From positions 17,878 to 81,877 of the forward strand of contig NZ_JNZY01000033.1 of NCBI RefSeq assembly GCF_000717655.1: a stretch of 64,000 nucleotides of DNA, written 5' to 3'. Under the pieces are notes generated by a model. The model made no database searches. It was not told the origin of the DNA and worked only from the letters and a program-made list of their open reading frames with translations. A program made the position numbers and the translations under genes. Positions 45,898 through 54,162 of the stretch are shown here, one piece after another; the first letter of the stretch is position 1; each line of letters opens with the position of its first letter. The stretch is from Streptomyces katrae. Lineage in GTDB: Bacteria; Actinomycetota; Actinomycetes; Streptomycetales; Streptomycetaceae.

Positions 45898-46470
45898 ATG
45901 CGTACCCTGATCAGCACCGCCTTCATCTCGCTCGACGGCGTCGTGGAGGCCCCGGGCGGCGAGCCCGGATACCGGAACTCCGGGTGGACCTTCAAGGACA
46001 TCGAGTTCCTGCCCGAGGCGTTCGAGATCAAGGGCCGGGAGCAGAAGGAAGCCACCGCGATGATGCTGGGCCGGACCAGCTACGAGGCCTTCAGCCCGGT
46101 GTGGCCCGACATGGCGGACTTCGCCGACTACAAGGCAATGCCCAAGTACGTCGTCTCCACCACGCTCACCGAGGAGGACCTGGTGACGAACTGGGGCGAG
46201 ACCACGATCCTGCGCTCGCTCGACGAGGTCGCCGCGCTGAAGGAGACCGATGGCGGCCCGATCATCGTGCACGGCAGTGCCTCCCTGAACCGGAGCCTTT
46301 CGGACGCCGGCCTGATCGACCGCTACCACCTGCTCGTCTTCCCGCTCCTGCTCGGCGCGGGCAAGCGTCTGTTCAGCGCCACGGACAAGGACGCCCAGAA
46401 GCTGAAGCTGGTCGAGCACGAGGCCTACGCCAACGGCCTGCAGAAGAACGTCTTCGACGTCGTCCGCTGA
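45898..46470 (+). CDS. Dihydrofolate reductase-like (RibD C-terminal) protein
   Basis: 190 residues, RibD_C fold: ISTAFISLDGVVEAPGGE at the N-terminus, LGRTSYEAFSPVWPD in the middle, a nucleotide-binding GGPIIVHGSASLNRSL and the C-terminal YHLLVFPLLLGAGKRLF. Typical single-domain stand-alone reductase common in actinobacteria, substrate unknown, unlikely to act in riboflavin synthesis. The ATG follows GAGGAACCTGAG. Convergent with the DinB gene. Confidence 0.85.
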   Translation: MRTLISTAFISLDGVVEAPGGEPGYRNSGWTFKDIEFLPEAFEIKGREQKEATAMMLGRTSYEAFSPVWPDMADFADYKAMPKYVVSTTLTEEDLVTNWGETTILRSLDEVAALKETDGGPIIVHGSASLNRSLSDAGLIDRYHLLVFPLLLGAGKRLFSATDKDAQKLKLVEHEAYANGLQKNVFDVVR

Positions 46471-46565
46471 CGAGCCCCCCATCCGCCGGCCCGCGGCCGC
46501 AGGGGGAGGACCTCAAAGCGACGGGCTCCGCCGCACCTGAGGCGGTTCGCGGCGCGAGGACGGCC

Positions 46566-47123
46566 TCACTGGCCCACCCTTCCGTCGACGCACTCGCGCA
46601 ACAGGTCGGCGTGCCCGGAGTGACGGGCGTACTCCTCGATCCGGTGCACCATCAGCTCCCGGACCGCGATCCCGTCCTTGCCCACACGCCGGCCCAGGTC
46701 CGGATGCCCGGCCAGGGCGGCGTCGGTGGCGGCCTGCTCGCGCTCCAGGTCGGCGTACGCGGCGTCGACGACGGCCTGATCGGCGACCGCCCCGTGGAAG
46801 TCCGCGTCCTTCTCGCCGTACAGCTTCGGCAGCGGGTCACCGTCACTGATCCAGTTGCGCCAGTCCCGTTCCACTTCGGCGAGGTGCCGGATCAGGCCGA
46901 GGAGCGACATCGTCGACGGCGGGACCGACCGGCGGGCCAGTTGCTCCGTGTCCAGACCCTCGCACTTCATCCGCAGGGTGATGCGGTAGTTCGTCAGGAA
47001 GTCCTGCAGCGTGGCGAGTTCGCCCTCCGGGCTGTCCTCGTTGTTGCGCAGGTCGTCGTCCGGGTCGGCCCACATGTCGGGGTAGACGGTGGCCTGGGTC
47101 CATCGCGCGGGTTGGTTGCTCAT
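46566..47123 (-). CDS. DinB-family (DUF664) protein
   Basis: 185 residues, four-helix bundle type: LATLQDFLTNYRITLRMKCEGL, the conserved STMSLLGLIRHLAEVERDWRNW with a metal-ligand His, and VHRIEEYARHSGHADLLRE carrying the second His-x3-His pair. DUF664 members bind divalent metal and some are thiol-dependent transferases. ATG 47123 or 47132; neither has a good ribosome-binding site. It lies 72 bases upstream of the Tet(X)-like gene stop on the same strand. Confidence 0.82.
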   Translation of the reverse strand: MSNQPARWTQATVYPDMWADPDDDLRNNEDSPEGELATLQDFLTNYRITLRMKCEGLDTEQLARRSVPPSTMSLLGLIRHLAEVERDWRNWISDGDPLPKLYGEKDADFHGAVADQAVVDAAYADLEREQAATDAALAGHPDLGRRVGKDGIAVRELMVHRIEEYARHSGHADLLRECVDGRVGQ

Positions 47124-47195
47124 GGATTGCATGATCGGCTGCGACGGCGGGAGTTCGCTACCGAGTTCCTGCTCCGAGCCGGTTCGTGGCTGCCG

Positions 47196-48359
47196 TCAGT
47201 GGCTCCGGGACATGTGGGCGAGGACCTGGGCGGCACTGTCGGGCGCGAAGGCACTGTCGATCCCCTCGGCGGCGCCTTCGGCCGCTTCCCTCGAGCGGGG
47301 CAGCAGAAGGTCCTCGTAGGCGCGGACGGCGTCGTCGACGGCGGCGTTGTCGATGAGGGCACGGGCGAGGTCGGCGCCGTCGAGCATGGCGAGGTTGGCG
47401 CCCATGCCGGAGAACGGCGACATGAGGTGGGCGGCGTCGCCGAGGAGGGTGAGGCCGGGAGTGTGCTGCCAGGTGTGCGGGACGGGCAGTGCGTACAGCG
47501 GCCGGTTGACGTACCCGGTGTCGGTGTCGGTGATGAAGCCGAGCAGGTCAGGGCTCCAGCCGGTGAACTCCTCGAGCAGCGCTCCGCGTACGGCGCTTTC
47601 GTCGGCCAGGTCGAGATCGGCCTTCCGGTACCAGCCCTCTTCCGTGCGCATGCCGATGTAGACGCGGATGTGCCGGTGGCTGTTGCGCTGGGCGACGAAG
47701 CCCCGGTTGTCGTCGAGAGCCATCATGGTGCCGTCGCCGGTGAGGGAGGCGAGTGCGGGGTGGCGGGTGTCGGCGTCGTCGAGTCCGGTTTCGACGAAAG
47801 TGACGCCGGTGTAGACCGGTGTTGCGCCGGAGAGCAGGCGGCGGACTTGCGACCGGGCGCCGTCGGCTCCGACGACGAGGTCGGCCTCGGTGGCGGTGCC
47901 GTCGGCGAAGTGCAGCCGGTGGGTGCCTCCCGTCAGGGGTTCGGCGTGTGCGAGCTTGTGGTTCCAGCGCACGGTGCCGGGATCGAGTGAGTCCAGCAGC
48001 AGGCCGCGGAGCTGGCCGCGGTCGATTTCGGGGTTGCCGCCTTCGGCACAGGTGCCGGCTTCGGCCTCGGGCGGTATGACGTCGAGCAGGACGCGTCCGT
48101 CACGGCCGACCAGGCGCATCTGCCGGCCTTCGGGCCGGGCCAGTGCCAGGAAGTCTTCCAGCAGGCCGGCTTCGCGCAGGGCAGCCTGGCCGGAGCCGGG
48201 GTGCATGTCGAGGGTGCCGCCCTGGTCGCGGGCGGTGCGGGAGGTGTCCCGTTCGTGGACGGTGACGGCCATGCCGTGCTGCTGGAGGATCCGGGCGCAG
48301 GTCAGGCCGCCGGGTCCGGCACCGATGACCGCGATGCGGGGTGTGGTGGTGCTGTTCAT
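47196..48359 (-). CDS. Tet(X)-like FAD-dependent monooxygenase
   Basis: 387 residues. GXGXXG FAD motif IAVIGAGPGGLTCARIL, the DQGGTLDMHPGSGQAAL segment and the GDAAHLMSPFSGMGANLAMLDGADLA motif, laid out as in Tet(X). The enzyme class hydroxylates tetracyclines; relatives act on other antibiotics such as rifamycin, so the true substrate here is unknown. ATG 48359 with CGGAG upstream. Divergent from a TetR gene with an operator-like dyad between them, the usual resistance-gene setup. Confidence 0.87.
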   Translation of the reverse strand: MNSTTTPRIAVIGAGPGGLTCARILQQHGMAVTVHERDTSRTARDQGGTLDMHPGSGQAALREAGLLEDFLALARPEGRQMRLVGRDGRVLLDVIPPEAEAGTCAEGGNPEIDRGQLRGLLLDSLDPGTVRWNHKLAHAEPLTGGTHRLHFADGTATEADLVVGADGARSQVRRLLSGATPVYTGVTFVETGLDDADTRHPALASLTGDGTMMALDDNRGFVAQRNSHRHIRVYIGMRTEEGWYRKADLDLADESAVRGALLEEFTGWSPDLLGFITDTDTGYVNRPLYALPVPHTWQHTPGLTLLGDAAHLMSPFSGMGANLAMLDGADLARALIDNAAVDDAVRAYEDLLLPRSREAAEGAAEGIDSAFAPDSAAQVLAHMSRSH

Positions 48360-48460
48360 GGTGGTGCTCCGTTCTGGGAGGGCTCGGCAGGCAGGAAGAA
48401 GAGGCGCTGCGACCGGGCAGTGCCACGCGGCCGCGCCGTCCCAGAAGAGCACGCTCGGTC

Positions 48461-48485
48461 CAAAAGTGCAACAACTCAACTTTTG
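48461..48485. promoter_or_regulatory. Candidate TetR operator between tet(X)-like gene and tetR
   Basis: CAAAAGT-N11-ACTTTTG, a 25-base dyad with perfect 7-base arms in the divergent intergenic region. It overlaps the -35 element of the TetR promoter. CTCAACT is also repeated at 48475-48481 and 48493-48499. Confidence 0.6.
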
Positions 48486-48511
48486 AAGCTGCTCAACTAA
48501 AGGTGTAGGCT
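48483..48511 (+). promoter_or_regulatory. Leaderless promoter of the tetR gene
   Basis: TTGAAG, 17-base spacer, TAGGCT, then six bases to the TetR ATG. The only purine run (GAGG) is too close to the ATG to be a ribosome-binding site, so transcription should begin at the start codon. Confidence 0.55.
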
Positions 48512-48517
48512 CGAGGC

Positions 48518-49123
48518 ATGAGCGAGACGACCACGCACCACACGCCGCCGGGGCGCCGCGAACGCAAGAAGGCGGCCACCCGGCAATCCCTGGCCGATGC
48601 CGCTCTGCGCCTCTTCCTCGAGCGCGGGTACGACCAGGTCGGCATTCGCGACATCGCCGACGCGGCAGACGTGTCCACCACCACCCTCTTCAAGCACTTC
48701 CCCGTGAAAGAGGCCCTCGTCTTCGACGAGGACGCCGACCAGGAAGCCCGGCTGCTGGCCGCCGTACGCGAAAGGCCCCAGGGCCAGTCCGTACTCGCGG
48801 CCCTGCGCGAGCATGCACTGCGCTACCGGGTCGGTGCCCGGGACGGCGACGCGGACTTCGCCGCCTTCCTCGAACTCGTGGAGAGCACCCCGGCCTTGCG
48901 GGACTACGCCCAGCGCATGTGGCTGCGCCACGAAACCGCGCTCGCGCACGCCATCGCCGAGGTGGCCGGAGCCCCCGCCGACGATCCGCACTGCGCGGCG
49001 CTCGCCCACTTCGTCCTGGAAGCCCCCCGCACGGCCCGCGGACGCGCCGACGACCGCGAAAGGGTGGCCCGCGCCTTCGACCTCCTCGAGCGGGGTTGGA
49101 CCGGCGTCGGTCCCGGAGCCTGA
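48518..49123 (+). CDS. TetR-family transcriptional regulator of the Tet(X)-like gene
   Basis: 201 residues. HTH (about 14-62): ERKKAATRQSLADAALRLFLERGYDQVGIRDIADAADVSTTTLFKHFPVKEALVF. C-terminal ligand/dimer domain to 200. It should repress the divergent monooxygenase gene via the dyad at 48461-48485 and respond to the compound that enzyme modifies. Confidence 0.88.
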   Translation: MSETTTHHTPPGRRERKKAATRQSLADAALRLFLERGYDQVGIRDIADAADVSTTTLFKHFPVKEALVFDEDADQEARLLAAVRERPQGQSVLAALREHALRYRVGARDGDADFAAFLELVESTPALRDYAQRMWLRHETALAHAIAEVAGAPADDPHCAALAHFVLEAPRTARGRADDRERVARAFDLLERGWTGVGPGA

Positions 49124-49196
49124 CGCGCGCAAACGGGCGTGTTGACGGTTTCCGTGTCGCCAGCCGGTCGTTATGGGGAGAGGAAGGAGGTCCGGC

Positions 49197-49754
49197 ATGC
49201 CAGCACAGGGACCTGCGAAGCACCCCACGGCCGAGCTCGACGCCCGCTACAGCTCCGCACTCAATCCCCGCCCGGGTGCCGCGGACGTCACCGCGACGCA
49301 ATGGGCCGAGGCACAGCGGCAGTTGGAGGCCGCCGAGATCTTCTGGGTGTCCACGGTACGACCCGACGGCCGACTGCACGTCACCCCCGTGATCGCCGCC
49401 TGGCACGACGGAGTGCTGTACTTCTCGACCGGCGCGGGGGAGCAGAAGGCGAAGAACCTCGCACATGACGGGCACTGTGCGCTGACCACCGGGGGAAACT
49501 CCCTCACCGAAGGGCTCGACCTCGTGGTCGAGGGCACGGCCGGGCCGGTCGCCGATCCGGCGGTGCTGGAGGAGGTGATCGCGGCGTACGAGGCGAAGTA
49601 CGGGGCCCACATCACCTCGCCCGAGGGCGCGTTCCACGGGATCGGGGATGCGTTCCGGAAGGGCGACGCGGTGGTCTTCGCGGTGACCCCGGCCACGGCG
49701 TACGGCTTCGGCCGGGACAACGGCGTGTACAGCCATACGCGATGGGTGTTCTGA
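49197..49754 (+). CDS. Pyridoxamine 5'-phosphate oxidase-like flavin protein
   Basis: 185 residues, split-barrel fold: FWVSTVRPDGRLHVTPVIAAWHDGVLYFSTGAGEQKAKNL and CALTTGGNSLTEGLDLVVEGTAG are typical of PNPOx-like F420- or FMN-binding proteins. The C-terminus (AYGFGRD...TRWVF) matches the actinobacterial subgroup. Substrate unknown. ATG 49197 follows AAGGAGG. Encoded downstream of the TetR gene with a 73-base gap. Confidence 0.82.
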   Translation: MPAQGPAKHPTAELDARYSSALNPRPGAADVTATQWAEAQRQLEAAEIFWVSTVRPDGRLHVTPVIAAWHDGVLYFSTGAGEQKAKNLAHDGHCALTTGGNSLTEGLDLVVEGTAGPVADPAVLEEVIAAYEAKYGAHITSPEGAFHGIGDAFRKGDAVVFAVTPATAYGFGRDNGVYSHTRWVF

Positions 49755-49811
49755 GCCGCAAGGCCCCAGGGAGCTGATGGCCGGTCTCCCGGCCGGGCGG
49801 AGAACCGGTTC

Positions 49812-50768
49812 CTACGCCGTACGGGCGAAGGCGCGGCGGTAGGCGCGGGGCGGGACACCGCGGCGGCGTACGAATTGTTCGCGCAGCACCGCGGCGCTCC
49901 CGTATCCGACCTGGCGGGCGATCTCCTCGACCGGGAGGTCGGTGGTCTCGAGAAGTTCCTCGGCTCTGCTCAGTCGCAGGGTCCGCAGCCAGGCGTGCGG
50001 GGTGGTTCCGGTCGCGGCGTTGAAGCGGCGGGCGAAGGAGCGTTTGCTCATCATCGCGCGGCGGGCCAGTTCCGTGACGGGCAGGGGCTCGTGGAGGTGT
50101 TCGCGGACCCAGCCGAGGACTGCGGCGAGCTGTTCGTCCTGGCCGTTCTCGGGGACCGGCGCGGCCAGGTACTGGGCCTGCCCGCCGTCGCGGTGGGACG
50201 GCAGCACCATGTCCCGGGCGACGCCGTTGGCCAGCGCGGCGCCGTGCTCCCGCCGCAGCAGGTGCAGGCACAGGTCGAAGCCCGCGGCGGCTCCCGCGCC
50301 CGTGACGATGCTGCCTTCGTCGATGTACAGCGCGTCGGGTTCCACGGTGATCTCCGGGTGGCGGTCGGCGAGGAGTTCGGCGAACCGCCAGTGCGTGGTC
50401 GCCCTCCGGCCGTCGAGCAGTCCCGCGGCGGCGAGCGCGAAGGTGCCGACGCAGTGGGCCGCGACCACGGCGCCGCGCCCGTGTGCGGCCCTCAGTGCGT
50501 CGAGTACGGCGGGACCGGGTGGGGTACGGAATTCCGCCCCGGGCAGGGCGATCAGCAGATCGGCGCCCGCGAGCCGGTCCAGTCCGTGCGTGATGGAGAC
50601 CGGGACGCCGCAGTCCGTGGGCACCGGGCCGGGCCGGTCGGCGCACAGGGCGAGGTCGAAACCGGGCAGCGCCGCTCCGTGGGCACCGAACACCTCGGTG
50701 ACGATGCCGACGGCGAGCATGCCGACACCGGGAGGGACGTACGCGGCAACGGTCTTGAAAGGCGGCAC
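49812..50768 (-). CDS. GlxA-type AraC-family regulator with DJ-1/PfpI domain
   Basis: 318 residues. N-terminal DJ-1/PfpI-like domain (about 5-190; GAVVAAHCVGTFALAAAGLLDGRRATTHW with the nucleophile-elbow cysteine) and C-terminal AraC HTH (about 215-315; PLPVTELARRAMMSKRSFARRFNAATG, then VEEIARQVGYGSAAVLREQF). GTG 50768 is the best start; the upstream in-frame extension is antisense to the MBL gene. A direct repeat with 21-base period lies just upstream. Divergent from the MBL-fold hydrolase, its probable target. Confidence 0.85.
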   Translation of the reverse strand: MPPFKTVAAYVPPGVGMLAVGIVTEVFGAHGAALPGFDLALCADRPGPVPTDCGVPVSITHGLDRLAGADLLIALPGAEFRTPPGPAVLDALRAAHGRGAVVAAHCVGTFALAAAGLLDGRRATTHWRFAELLADRHPEITVEPDALYIDEGSIVTGAGAAAGFDLCLHLLRREHGAALANGVARDMVLPSHRDGGQAQYLAAPVPENGQDEQLAAVLGWVREHLHEPLPVTELARRAMMSKRSFARRFNAATGTTPHAWLRTLRLSRAEELLETTDLPVEEIARQVGYGSAAVLREQFVRRRGVPPRAYRRAFARTA

Positions 50769-50786
50769 GGTCGCAGTGTGGCACAC

Positions 50787-50815
50787 CGCTGGCACGAATC
50801 CTGCGATCGCTGGCA
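50787..50815. promoter_or_regulatory. Direct repeat CGCTGGCA, 21-base period
   Basis: CGCTGGCA at 50787-50794 and again at 50808-50815, two helical turns apart, between the GlxA-type regulator and the MBL gene. This is the geometry expected for an AraC-family dimer. Confidence 0.5.
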
Positions 50816-50861
50816 GCAGTGCCACTCGTGAACGCCCGCGACGCTCGGCAGGATTGAGGCC

Positions 50862-51455
50862 ATGACAGACGCACCGCTCGGCCGCAGCGCCGCATACAAG
50901 GTCCTGACCACCGGCTACGTGGGCTCCACCGGCCCGGGAGTGGCTGCGACCGTGTCCTACGTACACGATGCAGGACGGCACGTGATCTTCGACCCGGGCA
51001 TGGTGGCGAGCCACGACGACATCCTTGCCCCGCTGGCGGAACTGGGCCTCGGGCCCGAGGACATCACCGACGTGGTGCTCAGCCACCACCACCCGGACAA
51101 CACCATGAACGTGGGACTCTTCGGCCGTGCCCGGGTGCACGACCACAAGGTGGAGTACCAGGGTGACCAGTGGACGAACCGCGACGCGGAGGGCTACGAA
51201 CTCACCCCGTCGCTACGGCTGATCCGCACCCCAGGCCACAGCCACGAGGACATCACGCTGCTGGCGGGCACGGACTCGGGCGTGGTGGCCTTCGCCGGCG
51301 ACCTGTGGTGGCACGCGAACGGCCCGGCGGACGATCCGGTGGCCCCGGACCGCGAGGTGCTGCGCGCCTCCCGGCTGCGGGTGCTGGCCGCGGCGGACCT
51401 GATCGTGCCCGGCCACGGCGAGCCGTTCAAGGGCGACGAGACCACCCCGCGTTAG
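50862..51455 (+). CDS. MBL-fold metallo-hydrolase
   Basis: 197 residues. The zinc-site motif is SHHHPDN (the HxHxDH position ends in Asn), with downstream ligands in TPGHSHEDITLLAG, GDLWWH and VPGHGEPF, all placed as expected. Related to MBLAC1/SoxH-like small hydrolases. The motif-ending Asn may reduce the second zinc site. Divergent from the GlxA-type regulator. Confidence 0.83.
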   Translation: MTDAPLGRSAAYKVLTTGYVGSTGPGVAATVSYVHDAGRHVIFDPGMVASHDDILAPLAELGLGPEDITDVVLSHHHPDNTMNVGLFGRARVHDHKVEYQGDQWTNRDAEGYELTPSLRLIRTPGHSHEDITLLAGTDSGVVAFAGDLWWHANGPADDPVAPDREVLRASRLRVLAAADLIVPGHGEPFKGDETTPR

Positions 51456-51519
51456 GGCGGTGCTGCGTCGCCGGCCGCTCAGGGGCGCCGGCCCCCGGGC
51501 TATTGCGTTTCCGCCGCGC

Positions 51520-51735
51520 TCAGTCCTCGCCGTCCAGGCGGAAGCCGACCTTCAGGCCTACCTGGTAGTGGGCCACCGCGCCGTTCTCGATGTGGCCGCG
51601 TACCTGTGTGACCTCGAACCAGTCCAGATTGCGCAGCGTCTGGCCCGCCCGGGTGATCCCGTTGCGGATGGCCTGGTCGATGCCCTCGGGGGAGGTGCCG
51701 ACGATCTCGGTCACCCGGTAGGTGTGGTTGGACAT
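51520..51735 (-). CDS. Dodecin (flavin-binding/storage protein)
   Basis: 71 residues, the full length of the family: YRVTEIVGTSPEGIDQAIRNGITRAGQTLRNLDWFEVTQVRGHIENG. Trp residue in NLDWFEV stacks with flavin in known dodecins. Forms a 12-subunit shell that binds FMN, FAD or CoA. ATG 51735 follows GGGAGACTCC. Not obviously linked to its neighbours. Confidence 0.9.
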   Translation of the reverse strand: MSNHTYRVTEIVGTSPEGIDQAIRNGITRAGQTLRNLDWFEVTQVRGHIENGAVAHYQVGLKVGFRLDGED

Positions 51736-51831
51736 GGAGTCTCCCGACGGTGGGTGCTTGTGCCTCGTTCTACGGTGCCCCAGTAAGTCCGTCTCCGCGA
51801 ACTTTGCGTGAACAGTCCCGGGCGAAAGGCC

Positions 51832-51860
51832 TTGACCCGCCCATTGGTCTATGCCAATTT
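51832..51860 (+). promoter_or_regulatory. Promoter of the DasA-like gene
   Basis: TTGACC, 17-base spacer, CAATTT. The -10 is weak; the spacer contains the DasR-like dyad. A direct repeat TCTGAGATC (51868, 51879; period 11) lies just downstream, near the expected transcription start. Confidence 0.4.
51843..51858. promoter_or_regulatory. DasR-like operator (dre)
   Basis: ATTGGTCTATGCCAAT: ATTGG/CCAAT arms around TCTATG. Close to the DasR consensus TGGTCTAGACCA, with the central bases altered. It sits between -35 and -10 of the DasA-like gene promoter, where a GntR-family repressor would block transcription. Confidence 0.6.
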
Positions 51861-51909
51861 CAAGCCATCTGAGATCCGTCTGAGATCGATCCCCAGAAGG
51901 TGACCCCTC

Positions 51910-53172
51910 GTGAAGATGCGCCTCCTCGCCGTGTGCACCACCCTCGTCGCCGCGACCGCCCTCACCGGATGCAGCCGGCTCGAAGGATCGGCCGAAGGGA
52001 CGCAGAAGGTGACGCTATGGCTGATGAAGGGCAGCGCGTCGCAGGACTTCATCACGAAGTTCACCGCCTCCTTCGAGAAGGACCACCCCGGCGTCGACCT
52101 CGACGTCAAGATCCAGGAATGGACGGGCATCGGCGAGAAGGTCAACGCCGTGCTCGCCGGCAGGAGCAGCGAGGGCGCCGACGTCATCGAGGTCGGCAAC
52201 ACGCAGGTCGCCCAGTACATCGAGGCCGGCGGCCTGTCCGAACTGACCCTCGAGGGGCTGCGCGAGTGGGGCAACACGGACTGGCTCAAGGGCCTCTCCG
52301 ACCCGGGAAGCATCAACGGGGCCCAGTACGGAATCCCCTGGTACGCCGCCAACCGGGTGGTGATCTACAACAAGGACCTCTTCGCGAACGCCGGGATCAA
52401 GACCCCGCCCAGGAACCGGCAGGACTGGATCCAGGCCACCCAGAAGCTCGACAAGGGCGACCAGCAGGGCATCTACCTGGCCGGGCAGAACTGGTACGTC
52501 CTCTCCGGGTTCATCTGGGACGAGGGCGGCGACCTCGCCGTCGAGACCAGCGGACAGTGGGCCGGCACCCTCGGCGACGAGAAGGCCCTGGCAGGCATGG
52601 AGTTCTACAAGCAGCTGCAGGCCCTCGGCGACGGGCCCAAGGACGCCGACGAGGAGACGCCCCCGCAGTCCGAGGTCTTCGCCCGCGGCCAGGTCGCCCA
52701 GATCATCGCCCCGCCCGGCCAGGCCGGCGCGATCGAAGCCGCCAACCCTGCGCTCAAGGGCAAGCTCGGCTTCTTCCCGATCCCCGGAAAGACCTCCGAC
52801 AAGCCCGGCGCCGTCTTCACCGGCGGCTCCGACCTGATCATCCCGGAACGGACGAAGCAGCGGGCCCACGCCGTCGACGTGATCACCGCGCTGGTCAGCG
52901 AAACCTGGCAGACCGAGCTCGCCCGCACGATGAGCTACGTACCGAACAAGACCACCCTCGCGCACGTGGTCGACGGCAACGAGGGCGCCGCGAGCATGGC
53001 GCCCGGGGCCGCCCAGGGCCGGGCCACCCCGAAGTCCGCCCTCTGGGCCCAGGTCGAGGCCCAGAACCCGATCAAGCCCTACATGACGGCCGTACTCACC
53101 GGCCAGGACCCCCGGCGGGCCGCCGACGCGGCCTCGGACGCGATCACCAAGGTCCTCAACGCCGACCGCTGA
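51910..53172 (+). CDS. DasA-like ABC transporter sugar-binding lipoprotein
   Basis: 420 residues. Lipoprotein signal (MKMRLLAVCTTLVAATALTGC). The mature protein closely follows DasA, the chitobiose-binding protein: WLMKGSASQDFI, IQEWTGIGEKVNAVLAG, DVIEVGNTQVAQYIEAGGL, GIPWYAANRVVIYNKDLF, YLAGQNWYVLSG and a C-terminal NPIKPYMTAVLTGQDPRRAA. No permease genes follow, so it must use permeases encoded elsewhere. The DasR-like operator upstream agrees with an amino-sugar ligand. GTG 51910 has AAGGTG at good spacing. Confidence 0.83.
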   Translation: MKMRLLAVCTTLVAATALTGCSRLEGSAEGTQKVTLWLMKGSASQDFITKFTASFEKDHPGVDLDVKIQEWTGIGEKVNAVLAGRSSEGADVIEVGNTQVAQYIEAGGLSELTLEGLREWGNTDWLKGLSDPGSINGAQYGIPWYAANRVVIYNKDLFANAGIKTPPRNRQDWIQATQKLDKGDQQGIYLAGQNWYVLSGFIWDEGGDLAVETSGQWAGTLGDEKALAGMEFYKQLQALGDGPKDADEETPPQSEVFARGQVAQIIAPPGQAGAIEAANPALKGKLGFFPIPGKTSDKPGAVFTGGSDLIIPERTKQRAHAVDVITALVSETWQTELARTMSYVPNKTTLAHVVDGNEGAASMAPGAAQGRATPKSALWAQVEAQNPIKPYMTAVLTGQDPRRAADAASDAITKVLNADR

Positions 53173-53307
53173 GCCCGCCGAGTTCAGCGTTCGCACATCC
53201 AAGTGCCGCTGAGCGGTCATGTCGAATCCAGCCGGTCACGGAAGAAGTAAGGGAGCCAGGCCACCACACCTGCCGGCCTGGCTTCCGTGCCCGGATCAGG
53301 AGCCGCC

Positions 53308-54162
53308 ATGACCATCGCCCCCCTGTCCCCGTCCACCCTTCCCCCCACCGTGACGCCCACCGTCACCGCCGCGGCCGTCCCCGCCGCCGTCGCCCCGCCC
53401 GCGCCCGTCGCGGCACCCGCCGACCTCCCCGCCACCCCCCGCTACGCCGTCCGCCTCGCCCGCAACGAGGACGAGGTGCGCGCCGCCCAGCGGCTGCGCC
53501 ACCAGGTCTTCGCCGGCGAGCTCGGCGCCCGCCTCGACGGACCCGTGCCCGGCCTGGACTCCGACGCCTTCGACGCGTACTGCGACCACCTCCTCGTCGT
53601 CGAGGAGGAGACCGAGCAGGTCGTCGGCACCTACCGGCTGCTGCCCCCGGAGCGCGCCGCCGTCGCCGGCCGGCTCTATTCCGAGAGCGAGTTCGACCTC
53701 TCCGCCCTCGCCCCGGTCCGCCCCGACCTCGTCGAGGTCGGCCGCTCCTGCGTCCACCCCGACCACCGCAACGGCGCCGTCATCGCCCTGATCTGGGCCG
53801 GCCTCGCCCGCTACATGGACCACTCCGGCCACAACTGGCTCGCCGGCTGCTGCTCGATACCGCTCGCCGACGGCGGGGTCCTGGCCGCAGCCACCCGCGC
53901 GAACGTCCTCACCCGCAACCTCGCCCCCGAGGAGTACCGGGTCACCCCCCACCTCCCCTGGAACCCGGAGGGCATCACCTTCCCGGCGCGCACGGAGCTG
54001 CCCCCGCTGCTGCGCGGCTACCTGCGCCTGGGCGCCTGGGTCTGCGGCGAGCCCGCCCTCGACGCCGAGTTCGGCTGCGCCGACCTCTACGTCCTGCTCT
54101 CCCTGCGGCGCACCAACCCGCGCTACCTCAAGCACTTCCTCTCGCTCGCCCCGGCCGCATGA
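53308..54162 (+). CDS. olsB: OlsB-like N-acyltransferase (ornithine lipid step 1)
   Basis: 284 residues. The first 45 residues are Pro/Ala/Val low complexity. Then an Acetyltransf_5 (OlsB-type GNAT) domain: VRLARNEDEVRAAQRLRHQVFAGELGA, DAYCDHLLVVEE, VVGTYRLLPPERA, VEVGRSCVHPDHRNGAVIALIWAG and LAGCCSIPL. It should transfer a 3-hydroxyacyl group from acyl-ACP to ornithine. ATG 53308 follows AGGAG. Its stop overlaps the downstream acyltransferase (ATGA). The pair resembles, from memory, SCO0921-SCO0920 of S. coelicolor. Confidence 0.75.
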   Translation: MTIAPLSPSTLPPTVTPTVTAAAVPAAVAPPAPVAAPADLPATPRYAVRLARNEDEVRAAQRLRHQVFAGELGARLDGPVPGLDSDAFDAYCDHLLVVEEETEQVVGTYRLLPPERAAVAGRLYSESEFDLSALAPVRPDLVEVGRSCVHPDHRNGAVIALIWAGLARYMDHSGHNWLAGCCSIPLADGGVLAAATRANVLTRNLAPEEYRVTPHLPWNPEGITFPARTELPPLLRGYLRLGAWVCGEPALDAEFGCADLYVLLSLRRTNPRYLKHFLSLAPAA

